This document shows, in pieces, positions 28,897 to 37,384 of a stretch of DNA of 60,040 nt (positions are counted from its first letter, which is position 1; each line of letters starts with the position of its first letter). Both the position numbers and the translations under genes were made by a program. A model generated the notes under the pieces. It did no database searches and was not told where the DNA came from. It saw nothing but the letters and a program-made list of their open reading frames with translations. This DNA comes from Pseudomonadales bacterium (GTDB lineage Bacteria > Pseudomonadota > Gammaproteobacteria > Pseudomonadales > JAHRWD01). The stretch is taken from positions 1 through 60,040 of the forward strand of contig JAHRWD010000099.1 in the NCBI GenBank assembly GCA_019090315.1, read 5' to 3'.

Positions 28897-29083
28897 AACA
28901 ACAGCCTCATCAATATGATCCCGATTGGTGAGCGATACATGTGTACCTCTCTGTGACTTCTTGCAAATCGAGGTTTGTGCTAAAAGTTTAGTCGGGAAAT
29001 TGCTAAAATGTGCGCTGAATAGGAGTCTCGTGGTGTTTTTTCGAGATCTTTATCAAACTTGAATCGTTTAAAAAGGCCGGCAT

Positions 29084-29311
29084 ATGTCTACACGGAAACC
29101 GAAGCTTGATCTTGACCAGTCTCTTGTAAAGTTGGAGGAGCTGGTAGGTGAGCTGGAAGAGGGTTCGCTGACCCTTGAAGCATCACTAAAAATCTTTGAA
29201 GAGGGTGTTAAATTGACCCGTGAATGTCAGAAAATGCTGGATAAAGCCGAACAAAAAGTACGGGTATTGTTGGCGGATAATGAATCGGACCGTATGGATG
29301 CGGATGGATGA
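29084..29311 (+). CDS. xseB: Exodeoxyribonuclease VII small subunit
   Basis: A 75-residue helical subunit of the XseA/XseB nuclease. The family motif is seen as LDQSLVKLEELVGELEEGSLTLE with the following FEEGVKLTRECQKMLDKAEQKV. It overlaps ispA by 4 bases (ATGA), the usual xseB-ispA arrangement. Confidence 0.95.
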   Translation: MSTRKPKLDLDQSLVKLEELVGELEEGSLTLEASLKIFEEGVKLTRECQKMLDKAEQKVRVLLADNESDRMDADG

Positions 29312-30201
29312 CTCGGGTGGTGTTAGAACGTTATCTGCAGCAATGTAAAACCAGCGTCGAAGAGGTTATGGACAGTTACCTCAAGGAACGCTTCGAATTA
29401 GCGCCGCCGCTTTATGACGCTATCTCCTATTCAGTATTTGCAGGTGGTAAAAGACTTCGTCCGGTACTTGCGTATGCGGCTGCGCAGGCATGTGGCTCAG
29501 ATAGAAGAGTCGCTGATCAAACCGCCTGTGCGGTTGAATTTATTCATACCTACTCGTTAATTCATGATGACCTGCCGGCGATGGATGACGACGATCTTCG
29601 CCGTGGCAAACCAACCTGCCACAAGGTGTTTGGTGAAGATGTCGCTATTCTCGCTGGAGATGCGTTGAATACGCTGGCATTTCAGGTGTTATCTGAAGGG
29701 AGTTCACCTGCGCCCAGCACACAATTGCGGATGATTCACCTGTTAAGTCGTGCATCGGGTTACATGGGAATGATTGGCGGACAGGCATTTGATTTGGCAT
29801 CTGAGGGCCAGGAAATTAATCTTGCGCAACTGGAACAGATGCATTCACTGAAAACCGGCGCGCTAATTCGCGCCAGTGTGCAACTTGGTGCATTAAACGT
29901 TGAGGGCGTTACAGACCAGCAGCTTCATCGGCTAGATCTTTATGCCGCCCAAATAGGATTGGCGTTTCAGATCAAAGACGACATTCTTGATATTGAAGGC
30001 GATACCGAAACGCTGGGGAAAACCCAGGGCGCAGACCTTGCGAAACAGAAGGCTACCTATCCTGCCTTGCTCGGTCTTGAGCAGGCAAAACAGAAAATGA
30101 TGGGCTGCTATCGGAAGGCGCTCGAGGTGTTGGAACCCTTTGGTGACGATGCCGAGTATTTACGTTTGTTGGCAGGGTATTTTATTGAGAGAAAATACTA
30201 G
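29308..30201 (+). CDS. ispA: Farnesyl diphosphate synthase (polyprenyl synthetase)
   Basis: Condenses isopentenyl diphosphate with allylic diphosphates to C15. The first aspartate-rich motif is DDLPAMDDDDLRRG (about 87-100), the second is QIKDDILDIEGD (about 225-236), with AGGKRLRPVL for substrate binding. 297 residues is normal. In most relatives dxs follows ispA directly; here the next gene is on the other strand, so dxs lies elsewhere. Confidence 0.95.
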   Translation: MTRVVLERYLQQCKTSVEEVMDSYLKERFELAPPLYDAISYSVFAGGKRLRPVLAYAAAQACGSDRRVADQTACAVEFIHTYSLIHDDLPAMDDDDLRRGKPTCHKVFGEDVAILAGDALNTLAFQVLSEGSSPAPSTQLRMIHLLSRASGYMGMIGGQAFDLASEGQEINLAQLEQMHSLKTGALIRASVQLGALNVEGVTDQQLHRLDLYAAQIGLAFQIKDDILDIEGDTETLGKTQGADLAKQKATYPALLGLEQAKQKMMGCYRKALEVLEPFGDDAEYLRLLAGYFIERKY

Positions 30202-30223
30202 ACCTGTTAATACAATTTGAAAA

Positions 30224-30257
30224 CTCTGCACGGGAGCAAAATAGCTTTCGTGCAGAG
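30224..30257. terminator. Hairpin between convergent ispA and pentapeptide genes
   Basis: CTCTGCACG (30224-30232) and CGTGCAGAG (30249-30257) are exact reverse complements around a 16-base loop, between two convergent stop codons. There is no strong T-run, so it may need Rho or act as a 3'-end stabiliser. Confidence 0.5.
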
Positions 30258-30261
30258 GCCT

Positions 30262-30615
30262 CTATTTAGCGCTTTCGTAGCAGTAACGTATCCGGGTACC
30301 GTGTTCCAGGGACATTAGAATTTCTTGAGCGCAGATCTCACGTGGGAAATAACAGCCGGAAATCTTACAGTTGGTAAAGCTGACCCCCTCCATTTGGGTT
30401 TCCCGGAAGTCAATTCCACGTAGATCAGCACTTCTGAAATAACTATCACTGATATCGAGGCCGCTTGCATCGAGTTCTCTCAAATCAAGTCCGCGAAAGT
30501 CACAACCTTTTAGTTCGGCGGATACACCGGCGGCTTTTTGCTTATTAAACTCTTCGATATTTTCATCACGAAGCAGCTGATAGAGAGGGTCTTCGGTGAT
30601 TTTTGGTGCGGCCAT
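30262..30615 (-). CDS. Pentapeptide-repeat protein
   Basis: A 117-residue soluble protein whose middle (about 35-90) is a run of A(D/N)LXX-type pentapeptides: CDFRGLDLRELDASGLDIS, then YFRSADLRGIDFRETQMEG. These form a right-handed beta-helix. The N-terminus DPLYQLLRDENIEEFNKQK is a helical cap. The function is unknown; it is too short and has too few repeats to be called a gyrase-protecting Qnr protein. Confidence 0.8.
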   Translation of the reverse strand: MAAPKITEDPLYQLLRDENIEEFNKQKAAGVSAELKGCDFRGLDLRELDASGLDISDSYFRSADLRGIDFRETQMEGVSFTNCKISGCYFPREICAQEILMSLEHGTRIRYCYESAK

Positions 30616-30728
30616 GGCGTAAAACCCTTAGTTGAAACCTGTGAGATTTAAGCGAGGCGTTCGCTTATGCAAAGCACCTCTCAGGATTTCATAACTATAG
30701 CTAAGTTTCCCAGATTCACCGCTGGAAC

Positions 30729-31727
30729 TTACAACGCCACCTCATCCAGAAGTTGTTGATGGGCTTGCTCGGGTAAACGTGGCCCAAAATGACTGACGAC
30801 TTCTGCTGAGGCTCGTGTTGCCAAGCGGCCAGCATCAACATAGCTATGACCTTTAGTAAGTGCATAAATAAATGCACCAGCGTACATATCGCCAGCACCA
30901 TTGGTATCAACCGCTTTGACCGACACGCCTTCAAGTGTATGCAGGGTTTCGCCATCAAAAATCAGTGAGCCTTTTGCACCCAGCGTGACCGCAAAGGTTT
31001 TAGCAATTTTCTTGAGTTCATTGGCAATCTCATCAAGAGACTCTTTACCGCTCCAGGTTTTGGCTTCCTGTTCATTACAAAATAGAAGATCCACACCAGT
31101 GGATACCATCTCCGTGAGCCCATCTTTGAAAAACTCCACCATTCCCGGATCAGAAAAGGTGAGTGCGGTTTTAATGCCTTGCTGCTCAGCAATTTTTTTG
31201 GCTGCAACGGCGGCCTGGCGGGCGCTATCGGACGTTACCAAATAACCTTCAAGGTACAGGTATTCAGAATTTTTGAGTGCTTCAATATCCAGTTCCTGTT
31301 CAGAAATAGTCTGGGATATACCTAAAAAACTATGCATGGTGCGTTCGGCATCGGGCGTCACCATCACAACGCAGCGACCGGTTATGCCCGCTTCATCATG
31401 ACTGGATGCATTGGATGCTACACCCGCCTGATTCAGGTCGTGAAGATAAAATTCGCCCGGTTCGTCGTTACCCACCTTGCAGGAATAGAAGCAGTTACTG
31501 CCAAAATAGCTGGCTGCAATAATGGTATTGGCAGCTGAGCCACCACTTGCACGCTTTTTTAATCCGAAGGTGCTTTTCAGCTGGCTGAGGATCTCATCCT
31601 GATACTCTTTTTCAACCAGGGTCATCATGCCCTTATCGATATTCGATTGTTTCAAAAAATCGTCAGTGACTTCAAATTCTTTATCAACCAATGCGTTACC
31701 AATGGCATAGATATGGTAGTCGGGCAT
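30729..31727 (-). CDS. PfkB-family kinase, adenosine kinase-like
   Basis: Ribokinase-fold sugar or nucleoside kinase of 332 residues. Family marks: IGNALVDKEFEV at the start, KKRASGGSAANTIIAASYFG (PfkB signature 1), and VDTNGAGDMYAGAFIY (about 275-290) with the catalytic Asp in GAGD. Proteins of this type in gammaproteobacteria are usually annotated adenosine kinase. AGGAAAC precedes the ATG. The substrate is inferred from family resemblance only. Confidence 0.85.
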   Translation of the reverse strand: MPDYHIYAIGNALVDKEFEVTDDFLKQSNIDKGMMTLVEKEYQDEILSQLKSTFGLKKRASGGSAANTIIAASYFGSNCFYSCKVGNDEPGEFYLHDLNQAGVASNASSHDEAGITGRCVVMVTPDAERTMHSFLGISQTISEQELDIEALKNSEYLYLEGYLVTSDSARQAAVAAKKIAEQQGIKTALTFSDPGMVEFFKDGLTEMVSTGVDLLFCNEQEAKTWSGKESLDEIANELKKIAKTFAVTLGAKGSLIFDGETLHTLEGVSVKAVDTNGAGDMYAGAFIYALTKGHSYVDAGRLATRASAEVVSHFGPRLPEQAHQQLLDEVAL

Positions 31728-31932
31728 AGTTTCCTCGGGGCGTGTGTATCAGTTTTCTGGATTGCGGAGGGTATAAGATTTTCGATGAGACTGGAAGGGT
31801 CGGCGCTGTTTCTTGCCACTGGTTTTTGAAATATCGCTGAACTATCCTCTCATAAACGAATGGGAGGGCTAATGGGATGAAGGAGCGGTTAACCGCTCCG
31901 GGTGAGGTAGTGTTTTTTAAGCGAATGCTATC

Positions 31933-32772
31933 CTAATCAAACATAGCCATAGCGGCTTCCATTTCGGCACTGACGTCTTCGGCTTCCTGTTCCTCGGCAT
32001 TAGGGTCGAGACCTAACTGAGCAAAAGCCGGGATTTCCGACCAGTCCATCCTGGTGTAAGGATGTTCGCTGCCCAGGTAGCTTTGTAAGTTAGCAATCAT
32101 GACTACGTCTACGTAATCAATCTGTTCTGAGAGCCTGGAGAAATTTGTAATTTGAGCTGGAACTTCGATCAATTCTGGTGGGAAGTCCCATGTTTCGAGA
32201 ATCAGTTGACCAATTTCGCCCTGCAATTGTGCCAGCAAAAACTCCATTACCTTAGGGTTTTGATTAAGCTTTGGTTGGTCTTCAAGGTAGGTCAAAATCG
32301 GCAATGCGCCAATTTGATGAACCAGTCCAGCCAGGGATGCCTGATCAGGTTGTAGTCGGGTATAGTGTTTTGCCAGTATATAAGCGATACCCGCAACCTC
32401 TGTACTACGGCCCCAGATTTCGCGCATTTTCTCATCAACAGTCGGAGAAGAGGCCTGGTACATCTGTTGCATCGCGATACCAGTAGCCAGGTTTGCGGCG
32501 TAGGCGATCCCTACACGACTGATTGCCATTTGAAGATCTTCAATCGCTTTAGAGCCGCGCATAAGGGGGCTATTGGCCACCTTGATGAGCCGTGCGGTTA
32601 TACCGATATCCTGGCCAATTACCTTGGATAGTCGGGCTGCCGAAACATCGGGGTTTTTTGCCTCGGTACGAATCTGGATGGCAACCTCAGGTAAGGTTGG
32701 TAGTTTTACTTTGTCATCTTTGATTGCCTGAATGAGGTCGTTTCTAACCGCTTCAGTGAGTTTTTCGCTCAT
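31933..32772 (-). CDS. HDOD domain protein
   Basis: A 279-residue protein made almost wholly of one HDOD domain: LPTLPEVAIQIRTEAKNPD, then SKVIGQDIGITARLIKVANSP, and LVHQIGALPILTYL where true HD phosphohydrolases keep metal ligands. HDOD proteins lack the HD catalytic pair and act as signalling scaffolds, often tied to chemotaxis, motility or cyclic-di-GMP. The acidic tail (about 255-279) is rich in E and M. It stands alone between a kinase and ygfZ. Confidence 0.88.
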   Translation of the reverse strand: MSEKLTEAVRNDLIQAIKDDKVKLPTLPEVAIQIRTEAKNPDVSAARLSKVIGQDIGITARLIKVANSPLMRGSKAIEDLQMAISRVGIAYAANLATGIAMQQMYQASSPTVDEKMREIWGRSTEVAGIAYILAKHYTRLQPDQASLAGLVHQIGALPILTYLEDQPKLNQNPKVMEFLLAQLQGEIGQLILETWDFPPELIEVPAQITNFSRLSEQIDYVDVVMIANLQSYLGSEHPYTRMDWSEIPAFAQLGLDPNAEEQEAEDVSAEMEAAMAMFD

Positions 32773-32858
32773 GGTGTTCCTTTTGTAATACCTGAATTAT
32801 CTGTAACGTGACCCGGGCAGGATGATTTGTGTACAGATATGTTTGAAATAAATAACAG

Positions 32859-33914
32859 TTACTCAAAAGGTATAGCATAAGGAAGCGGAATCACACTGAG
32901 TTTTGCGCCATTTTTATCGCCAAGAAACAGTGTGTTATCCCGCGCCTCAATTTTCATAACCGCTAAAATTTCGTAGCTATTTTCATCTGCGGATGGTGCA
33001 GTATTAATGACGGTGCCGACGGATTGTGGTTTTCCGTCTACAAAAATCTCCATTCCGGGAGCGGGGGTAATGCTGGCGAGAGTTTGAAGGCGAAGTAAAC
33101 GACGTTTTTGTTTGCCGAGATAGTGACTGCGGGCAACAATTTCCTGACCGGTATAACAACCTTTTTTAAAGCTGATACCGCCAATAAGATCGAGGTTGAG
33201 CATTTGCGGAATAAACTGCTCAGTTGTACTGATGCTGATTTCAGGCATGCCGCTACGGATATTCATAAGTTGCCAGTTTGGTGAGGGCACTTTTTCGCAA
33301 TTAATTGCCAGTTTATTCCAGAGCTTTTGGCTGTTTTCAATGTTACCCATACATATGAAGCGCAATGGATTCTTGTCGACGGGTATTACCAACCCCAGCG
33401 CTGCCGAGCGTATTTCGTTTTGAGACAGAGGCTGAAGATCCAGTTGGGCTTCCAGCAATGGGTCAATCTGTTCACCCCAGCAACCGATCAGCACAAGCTG
33501 ATCGCTGGCATCGGTCATCTTCGCTTTTGAAAAAGCGATATATTTTTTTAGGTACGCCATTACAGGCTCTGTAAGGCTGGCGTGTAGTAGCAGGTAATAG
33601 GTGCCCTGATCCAGCAGGATACGAAAGCTACAGATGGTTTTCCCCTGATAGGTGCAGAGTGCACCGATCGAGCTCTGTTGTTGATCGATATCGTCCAGAT
33701 TGCAGGTGAGCTGGCCCTGCAGGAATTTTTTGGCATCGGGGCCATTGACGGCGATTACGCCGGTATTGGTAATGGCTGTCAGCTGGTTGCTTGTTGGAGC
33801 ATCAGCGCTGGGTGTCGAGAACTGGCTGATCTCGATATCGTTGCATTGTTCATCCTGTTGTTCCTCAAAAACCGCACCCTGTTGTTGTAAAAACTGTTGC
33901 CATTTGGGGTTCAT
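32859..33914 (-). CDS. ygfZ: tRNA-modifying / Fe-S maintenance protein YgfZ
   Basis: Folate-binding GcvT-like protein that supports Fe-S enzymes such as MiaB. The diagnostic motif is KKGCYTGQEIVARSHYLGK, with the key cysteine at about 253. The N-terminal GcvT-like domain has IAVNGPDAKKFLQGQLTCNL. Length 351 is normal. It is divergent from sdhE, as in many gammaproteobacteria, where the ygfZ-sdhE-ygfX neighbourhood is conserved. Confidence 0.93.
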   Translation of the reverse strand: MNPKWQQFLQQQGAVFEEQQDEQCNDIEISQFSTPSADAPTSNQLTAITNTGVIAVNGPDAKKFLQGQLTCNLDDIDQQQSSIGALCTYQGKTICSFRILLDQGTYYLLLHASLTEPVMAYLKKYIAFSKAKMTDASDQLVLIGCWGEQIDPLLEAQLDLQPLSQNEIRSAALGLVIPVDKNPLRFICMGNIENSQKLWNKLAINCEKVPSPNWQLMNIRSGMPEISISTTEQFIPQMLNLDLIGGISFKKGCYTGQEIVARSHYLGKQKRRLLRLQTLASITPAPGMEIFVDGKPQSVGTVINTAPSADENSYEILAVMKIEARDNTLFLGDKNGAKLSVIPLPYAIPFE

Positions 33915-34003
33915 AAAGTGGGTCTCACAGTACTTTTATGTTGGTTTGTTGGTTGACCTGGTTTAACCTTCGCCGCGTTTATAACGGTAGGTGATATGCA
34001 GAC

Positions 34004-34255
34004 ATGAAAAACGATGTAGAGTACAAACGATTCTGGTGGCATAGCCGTAGAGGTATGCTTGAGCTGGATTTGATATTGCTGCCGTTTCTCGAGAGCGAAT
34101 ATACCTCATTTAGCGCTTCAGAGGTCGAACTCTATCGTGCGTTTCTTGAGTCTGAAGATCAGGATCTTTTTGCCTGGCTGGTAACAGGCAGGGAACCGTT
34201 GCCGGAACACGCTGAAATGGTGAAAAAAATCAGGGGATATGTACACAACCGTTAA
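34004..34255 (+). CDS. sdhE: FAD assembly factor SdhE
   Basis: An 83-residue helical protein that helps attach FAD covalently to succinate dehydrogenase flavoprotein. The conserved RGxxE motif is seen in HSRRGMLELDLILLPFLE (about 14-31). It overlaps ygfX by 17 bases. It is also known as the CptB antitoxin in older work; the flavinylation role is the better supported one. Confidence 0.92.
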   Translation: MKNDVEYKRFWWHSRRGMLELDLILLPFLESEYTSFSASEVELYRAFLESEDQDLFAWLVTGREPLPEHAEMVKKIRGYVHNR

Positions 34256-34727
34256 ATTGCCGGTTGGTGCCTCCCGTACGCTATTCGGGTGGTTGTGTTT
34301 TATTCACTTTGTAGTGCTGTTGTCCGTTGTTTTTCTGTCACTGAGCACTGTTGTGCGGTTTTTTCTGGTCATGCTGGTTTTGCTCAGTTTGGCGCATACT
34401 CTTAGGCAGCATTATTTTCGTACCGCAGTTAACAGTGTTCGGGCGGTAGTGTTGAGGTCCGATAGATCTTCTGTAGAACCGGTTGAAATGATCCCCGGTG
34501 AATCATCTGAAACCTGGCAGTTGGTGCTGCATGCAGATCAACCCGCTGCGGATGGTGAGCGCCCTTTGCATACCGCAACACTGACCAGTAGCTATCTTGT
34601 AACCCCCTGGCTGGTGCTGCTTAATTTTAAAATTGAGGGGCGGTTGCGAGCGCTGCCAGTATTGCTGTTTCCTGATGCAACCGATGCAGAACAGTTGCGA
34701 CGACTAAGAATTTTACTACTGCACTAG
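34239..34727 (+). CDS. ygfX: YgfX-like membrane protein
   Basis: A 162-residue protein with two adjacent membrane spans (about 14-58) followed by a soluble domain containing WQLVLHAD and SSYLVTPWLVLLNFKI, as in YgfX (CptA). In E. coli YgfX was proposed as a toxin paired with SdhE that affects FtsZ/MreB; this is disputed. The 17-base overlap with sdhE means coupled translation. Its stop codon lies inside the left end of a MITE-like repeat. Confidence 0.78.
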   Translation: MYTTVKLPVGASRTLFGWLCFIHFVVLLSVVFLSLSTVVRFFLVMLVLLSLAHTLRQHYFRTAVNSVRAVVLRSDRSSVEPVEMIPGESSETWQLVLHADQPAADGERPLHTATLTSSYLVTPWLVLLNFKIEGRLRALPVLLFPDATDAEQLRRLRILLLH

Positions 34728-34892
34728 GAACCTGTCGGGTTTAGGAATGTTCTACTGCGGAAATGCCAGAATTGGACGTTTTTCAGACTCTTTATCGTCA
34801 AATAGAACCACTATTTTCCTCAAAAGACCCCAAAAAATGACTCAAACTGGACATTCCCTCGTTACGAACACCTAAACCCGACAGGCTCCCAG
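34724..34892. mobile_element. MITE-like repeat with 22-bp terminal inverted repeats
   Basis: The left end (34724-34745, CTAGGAACCTGTCGGG...) and right end (34871-34892) are reverse complements at 20 of 22 positions. Inside, TTTAGGAATGTTC mirrors TTTAGGTGTTC with a 2-base gap. The 169-bp element has no reading frame of note and sits between convergent ygfX and nadB; the ygfX stop codon TAG lies in its left end. A diverged copy of its left 47 bases, inverted, occurs at 41145-41191. No target-site duplication could be assigned by eye. Confidence 0.65.
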
Positions 34893-34916
34893 GATCCAGC
34901 CGTAGTCAGGGGCGCT

Positions 34917-36512
34917 CTACTGCGCCGATTTTATCGGTGTAAGTATCGTATTCTCCGGTTGATCCAGCGTATCCGGGTAGTCCAGGGTATAGTGCAATCC
35001 TCTGCTCTCCTTTCGTTGCAAAGCGCTTTGAATGATCAGCTCCGATACCACAATTAAATTCCGCAGTTCCAGCAGATCGCCACTGATTTTGTAGCGGCCA
35101 TAGTGCTCGGTCACCTCCTGGCGTATTAGTGCAATACGTTTTTCAGCGCGTTTAAGCTGTTTGTCGGAGCGTACAATGCCGACATAATCCCACATCACCC
35201 GGCGTAGCTCCTCCCAGTTGTGGGAGACCACTACATCCTCTTCGGAGATGGTTACCCTGGATTCATCCCATTCAAACTCAAAGGTTGGTTCCGGTGTTGA
35301 AAGATTGTTGGCCAGAATATCCTGGCTTGCCGATTGTGCATAAACCAGGCATTCAAGCAGTGAGTTGCTGGCCATACGGTTGGCACCATGCAGGCCGGTA
35401 AAGCTGTTTTCACCAATCGCGTACAGGCCGGGTAGATCGGTACGCCCGGCCTGATCGACCATTACTCCGCCACAGGTATAGTGCGCAGAAGGCACCACAG
35501 GAATCGGTTGCCGGGTAATATCGATGCCAAGCTCCAGGCAGCGGGCTTTGATATTCGGGAAGTGGAGTTCGATAAATTCCGGGGATTTATGGCCAATATC
35601 CAGATAGACAAAATCGCTACCCAGCCGTTTCATCTCACCATCGATTGCCCGTGCCACCACATCCCTTGGGGCTAGCTCCGCCCTGGAATCGTAATTATCC
35701 ATAAAACGGCTGCCATCGGGGCGCAATAGTTTACCGCCTTCTCCGCGCACGGCTTCGGTAATCAGGAATGAATGTGCCAGGGGGTGGTACAAGATAGTTG
35801 GATGAAACTGGTTGAATTCCATATTTGCGACCCGGCATCCGGCACGCCATGCAATCGCTATCCCGTCACCACTGGCTCCTTGCGGGTTGCTGCTATAAAG
35901 ATACGCTTTGCTGGCACCACCGGTTGCGAGAATGGTGTTTTTAGCAAGAAAAAGATCGACCCTGCTTTTTTTAAGGTCGAGCACATAAGCGCCAATTGCG
36001 CGTCTCTGGCCTCTTTTTTCGATGACCAGATCAACCGCGAGATGGTTTTCAAAAATATCGATATTGGGTTGGGCGCGAACCAGTTCGGTAAGCGTATTGG
36101 ATACGGCTTTTCCGGTTTCATCTGCTGCATGAATGATGCGCCGTTGGCTATGCCCGCCCTCTCGGGTCAGGTGATAGTCCCATTCGCCATCTTCGGTTTC
36201 CTGGCGAGTGAAGGGCACCCCTTGATCAATAAGCCATTGAATCACGGACTGACTATTGGATACGGTAAAGCGAACGGCCTGCTCATCACAAAGCCCGTTG
36301 CCCGCTACTAATGTATCCTCAACATGGGAATCGATACTGTCCTGTTCATTCAATACCCCGGCAATTCCACCCTGGGCAAGGTAGGTTGCACCCTGATTGA
36401 GGGTGCTTTTGCTCAGCAATGCAACCCGTAGGTGTGGCGCAAGCTTGAGCGCTGCGGTCAGTCCAGCGGCGCCGCTGCCGACAATGAGTACGTCGTATCT
36501 GAAATCGGTCAT
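34917..36512 (-). CDS. nadB: L-aspartate oxidase
   Basis: FAD enzyme that oxidises aspartate to iminoaspartate, the first step of NAD synthesis. 531 residues. The dinucleotide-binding start is DVLIVGSGAAGLTAAL; further family segments are GGIAGVL, HTREGGHS-like HLTREGGHSQRRI, TGGASKAYLY, MEFNQFHPT and GENSFTGLHGANRMASNSLLE. It is divergent from rpoE, an arrangement widely kept in gammaproteobacteria. Confidence 0.96.
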   Translation of the reverse strand: MTDFRYDVLIVGSGAAGLTAALKLAPHLRVALLSKSTLNQGATYLAQGGIAGVLNEQDSIDSHVEDTLVAGNGLCDEQAVRFTVSNSQSVIQWLIDQGVPFTRQETEDGEWDYHLTREGGHSQRRIIHAADETGKAVSNTLTELVRAQPNIDIFENHLAVDLVIEKRGQRRAIGAYVLDLKKSRVDLFLAKNTILATGGASKAYLYSSNPQGASGDGIAIAWRAGCRVANMEFNQFHPTILYHPLAHSFLITEAVRGEGGKLLRPDGSRFMDNYDSRAELAPRDVVARAIDGEMKRLGSDFVYLDIGHKSPEFIELHFPNIKARCLELGIDITRQPIPVVPSAHYTCGGVMVDQAGRTDLPGLYAIGENSFTGLHGANRMASNSLLECLVYAQSASQDILANNLSTPEPTFEFEWDESRVTISEEDVVVSHNWEELRRVMWDYVGIVRSDKQLKRAEKRIALIRQEVTEHYGRYKISGDLLELRNLIVVSELIIQSALQRKESRGLHYTLDYPDTLDQPENTILTPIKSAQ

Positions 36513-36608
36513 AGCGGTTGTGGGCCAATATAATCGTGACAGTGTGCTAGTTGAACAGGGAAGGGGAACATGAAATGATCGATTCTACTACGTGGCCGGT
36601 TTTGCAGC

Positions 36609-36635
36609 GAACTTTCCGGATAAACTGATGTCTAG
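36609..36635 (+). promoter_or_regulatory. Sigma-E (AlgU) type promoter for rpoE
   Basis: GAACTT (36609-36614), a 16-base spacer, then TCTAG (36631-36635) fit the sigma-E/AlgU consensus GAACTT-N16/17-TCTGA closely. It lies 53 bases before the rpoE start, which predicts autoregulation of the operon as in E. coli and Pseudomonas. Confidence 0.75.
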
Positions 36636-36687
36636 TTTATTGTTGCTTAAGCCGATACTGAAATTTTTGAAACAAGGAACCTGAATC

Positions 36688-37302
36688 TTGGCGCATGACG
36701 CACCCAAAATTGATGTCGACCAGCAACTGGTAGAAAGGGTACAGAAAGGTGATAAGCACGCCTTTGATATGTTGGTACTAAAATATCAGGGTCGGGTGAT
36801 GTCAATGGTAACGCGTCTGGTTCGAGATCATCATGAAGCTCAGGATATCGTTCAGGAAGCCTTTATAAAGGCTTATCGAGCGCTTCCGCGATTCCGTGGT
36901 GACAGTGCGTTTTACACCTGGTTGTATCGAATTGCCATGAATACAGCAAAAAACCACCTGGTTTCAAAGGGTCGTAGACCAGCTATTGGTGGTGTTGAGC
37001 TAGAAGAAGCTGAAGTGGTGGGTATACCAAAATTGCAGGATATTGACTCGCCGGAGCGACAGTTGCTTCGGGATGAGCTGGAACAGGTGATTAACCATGC
37101 AATTAAAACATTACCGGATGACCTGAAAACCGCTATAACTTTGCGGGAGTTCGACGGTCTCAGCTATGAAGAAATTGCACATGTAATGGATTGCCCAGTG
37201 GGTACGGTTCGGTCAAGAATCTTCCGGGCAAGGGAAGCGATTGATAGACAGATCACGGAACTTGGAGCTGGTGGCAAACTGGACGTCAACAGCAAACATT
37301 AA
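36688..37302 (+). CDS. rpoE: RNA polymerase sigma factor RpoE / AlgU
   Basis: Extracytoplasmic stress sigma factor, 204 residues. Region 2 is seen in DMLVLKYQGRVMSMVTRLV and HHEAQDIVQEAFIKAYRAL; region 4 is LREFDGLSYEEIAHVMDCPVGTVRSRI (quoted in part of its helix-turn-helix). The start is TTG 36688 with AAGGAA 8 bases upstream; no earlier start fits. It is first in rpoE-rseA-rseB-rseC-mucD and is released when RseA is cleaved. Confidence 0.96.
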   Translation: MAHDAPKIDVDQQLVERVQKGDKHAFDMLVLKYQGRVMSMVTRLVRDHHEAQDIVQEAFIKAYRALPRFRGDSAFYTWLYRIAMNTAKNHLVSKGRRPAIGGVELEEAEVVGIPKLQDIDSPERQLLRDELEQVINHAIKTLPDDLKTAITLREFDGLSYEEIAHVMDCPVGTVRSRIFRAREAIDRQITELGAGGKLDVNSKH

Positions 37303-37384
37303 ATTGAGGCCTTTGCACGAGAGATGACTTCGTGAAAAGGATTTCAAATAAACGAAAATAGCATTAGAAAAGAGGTACCAGAGC

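Noticed and set aside
30262..30615. Pentapeptide protein as a Qnr-like gyrase protector
   Set aside because: Only about eight to ten pentapeptide units; Qnr proteins have about 40 and are twice as long.
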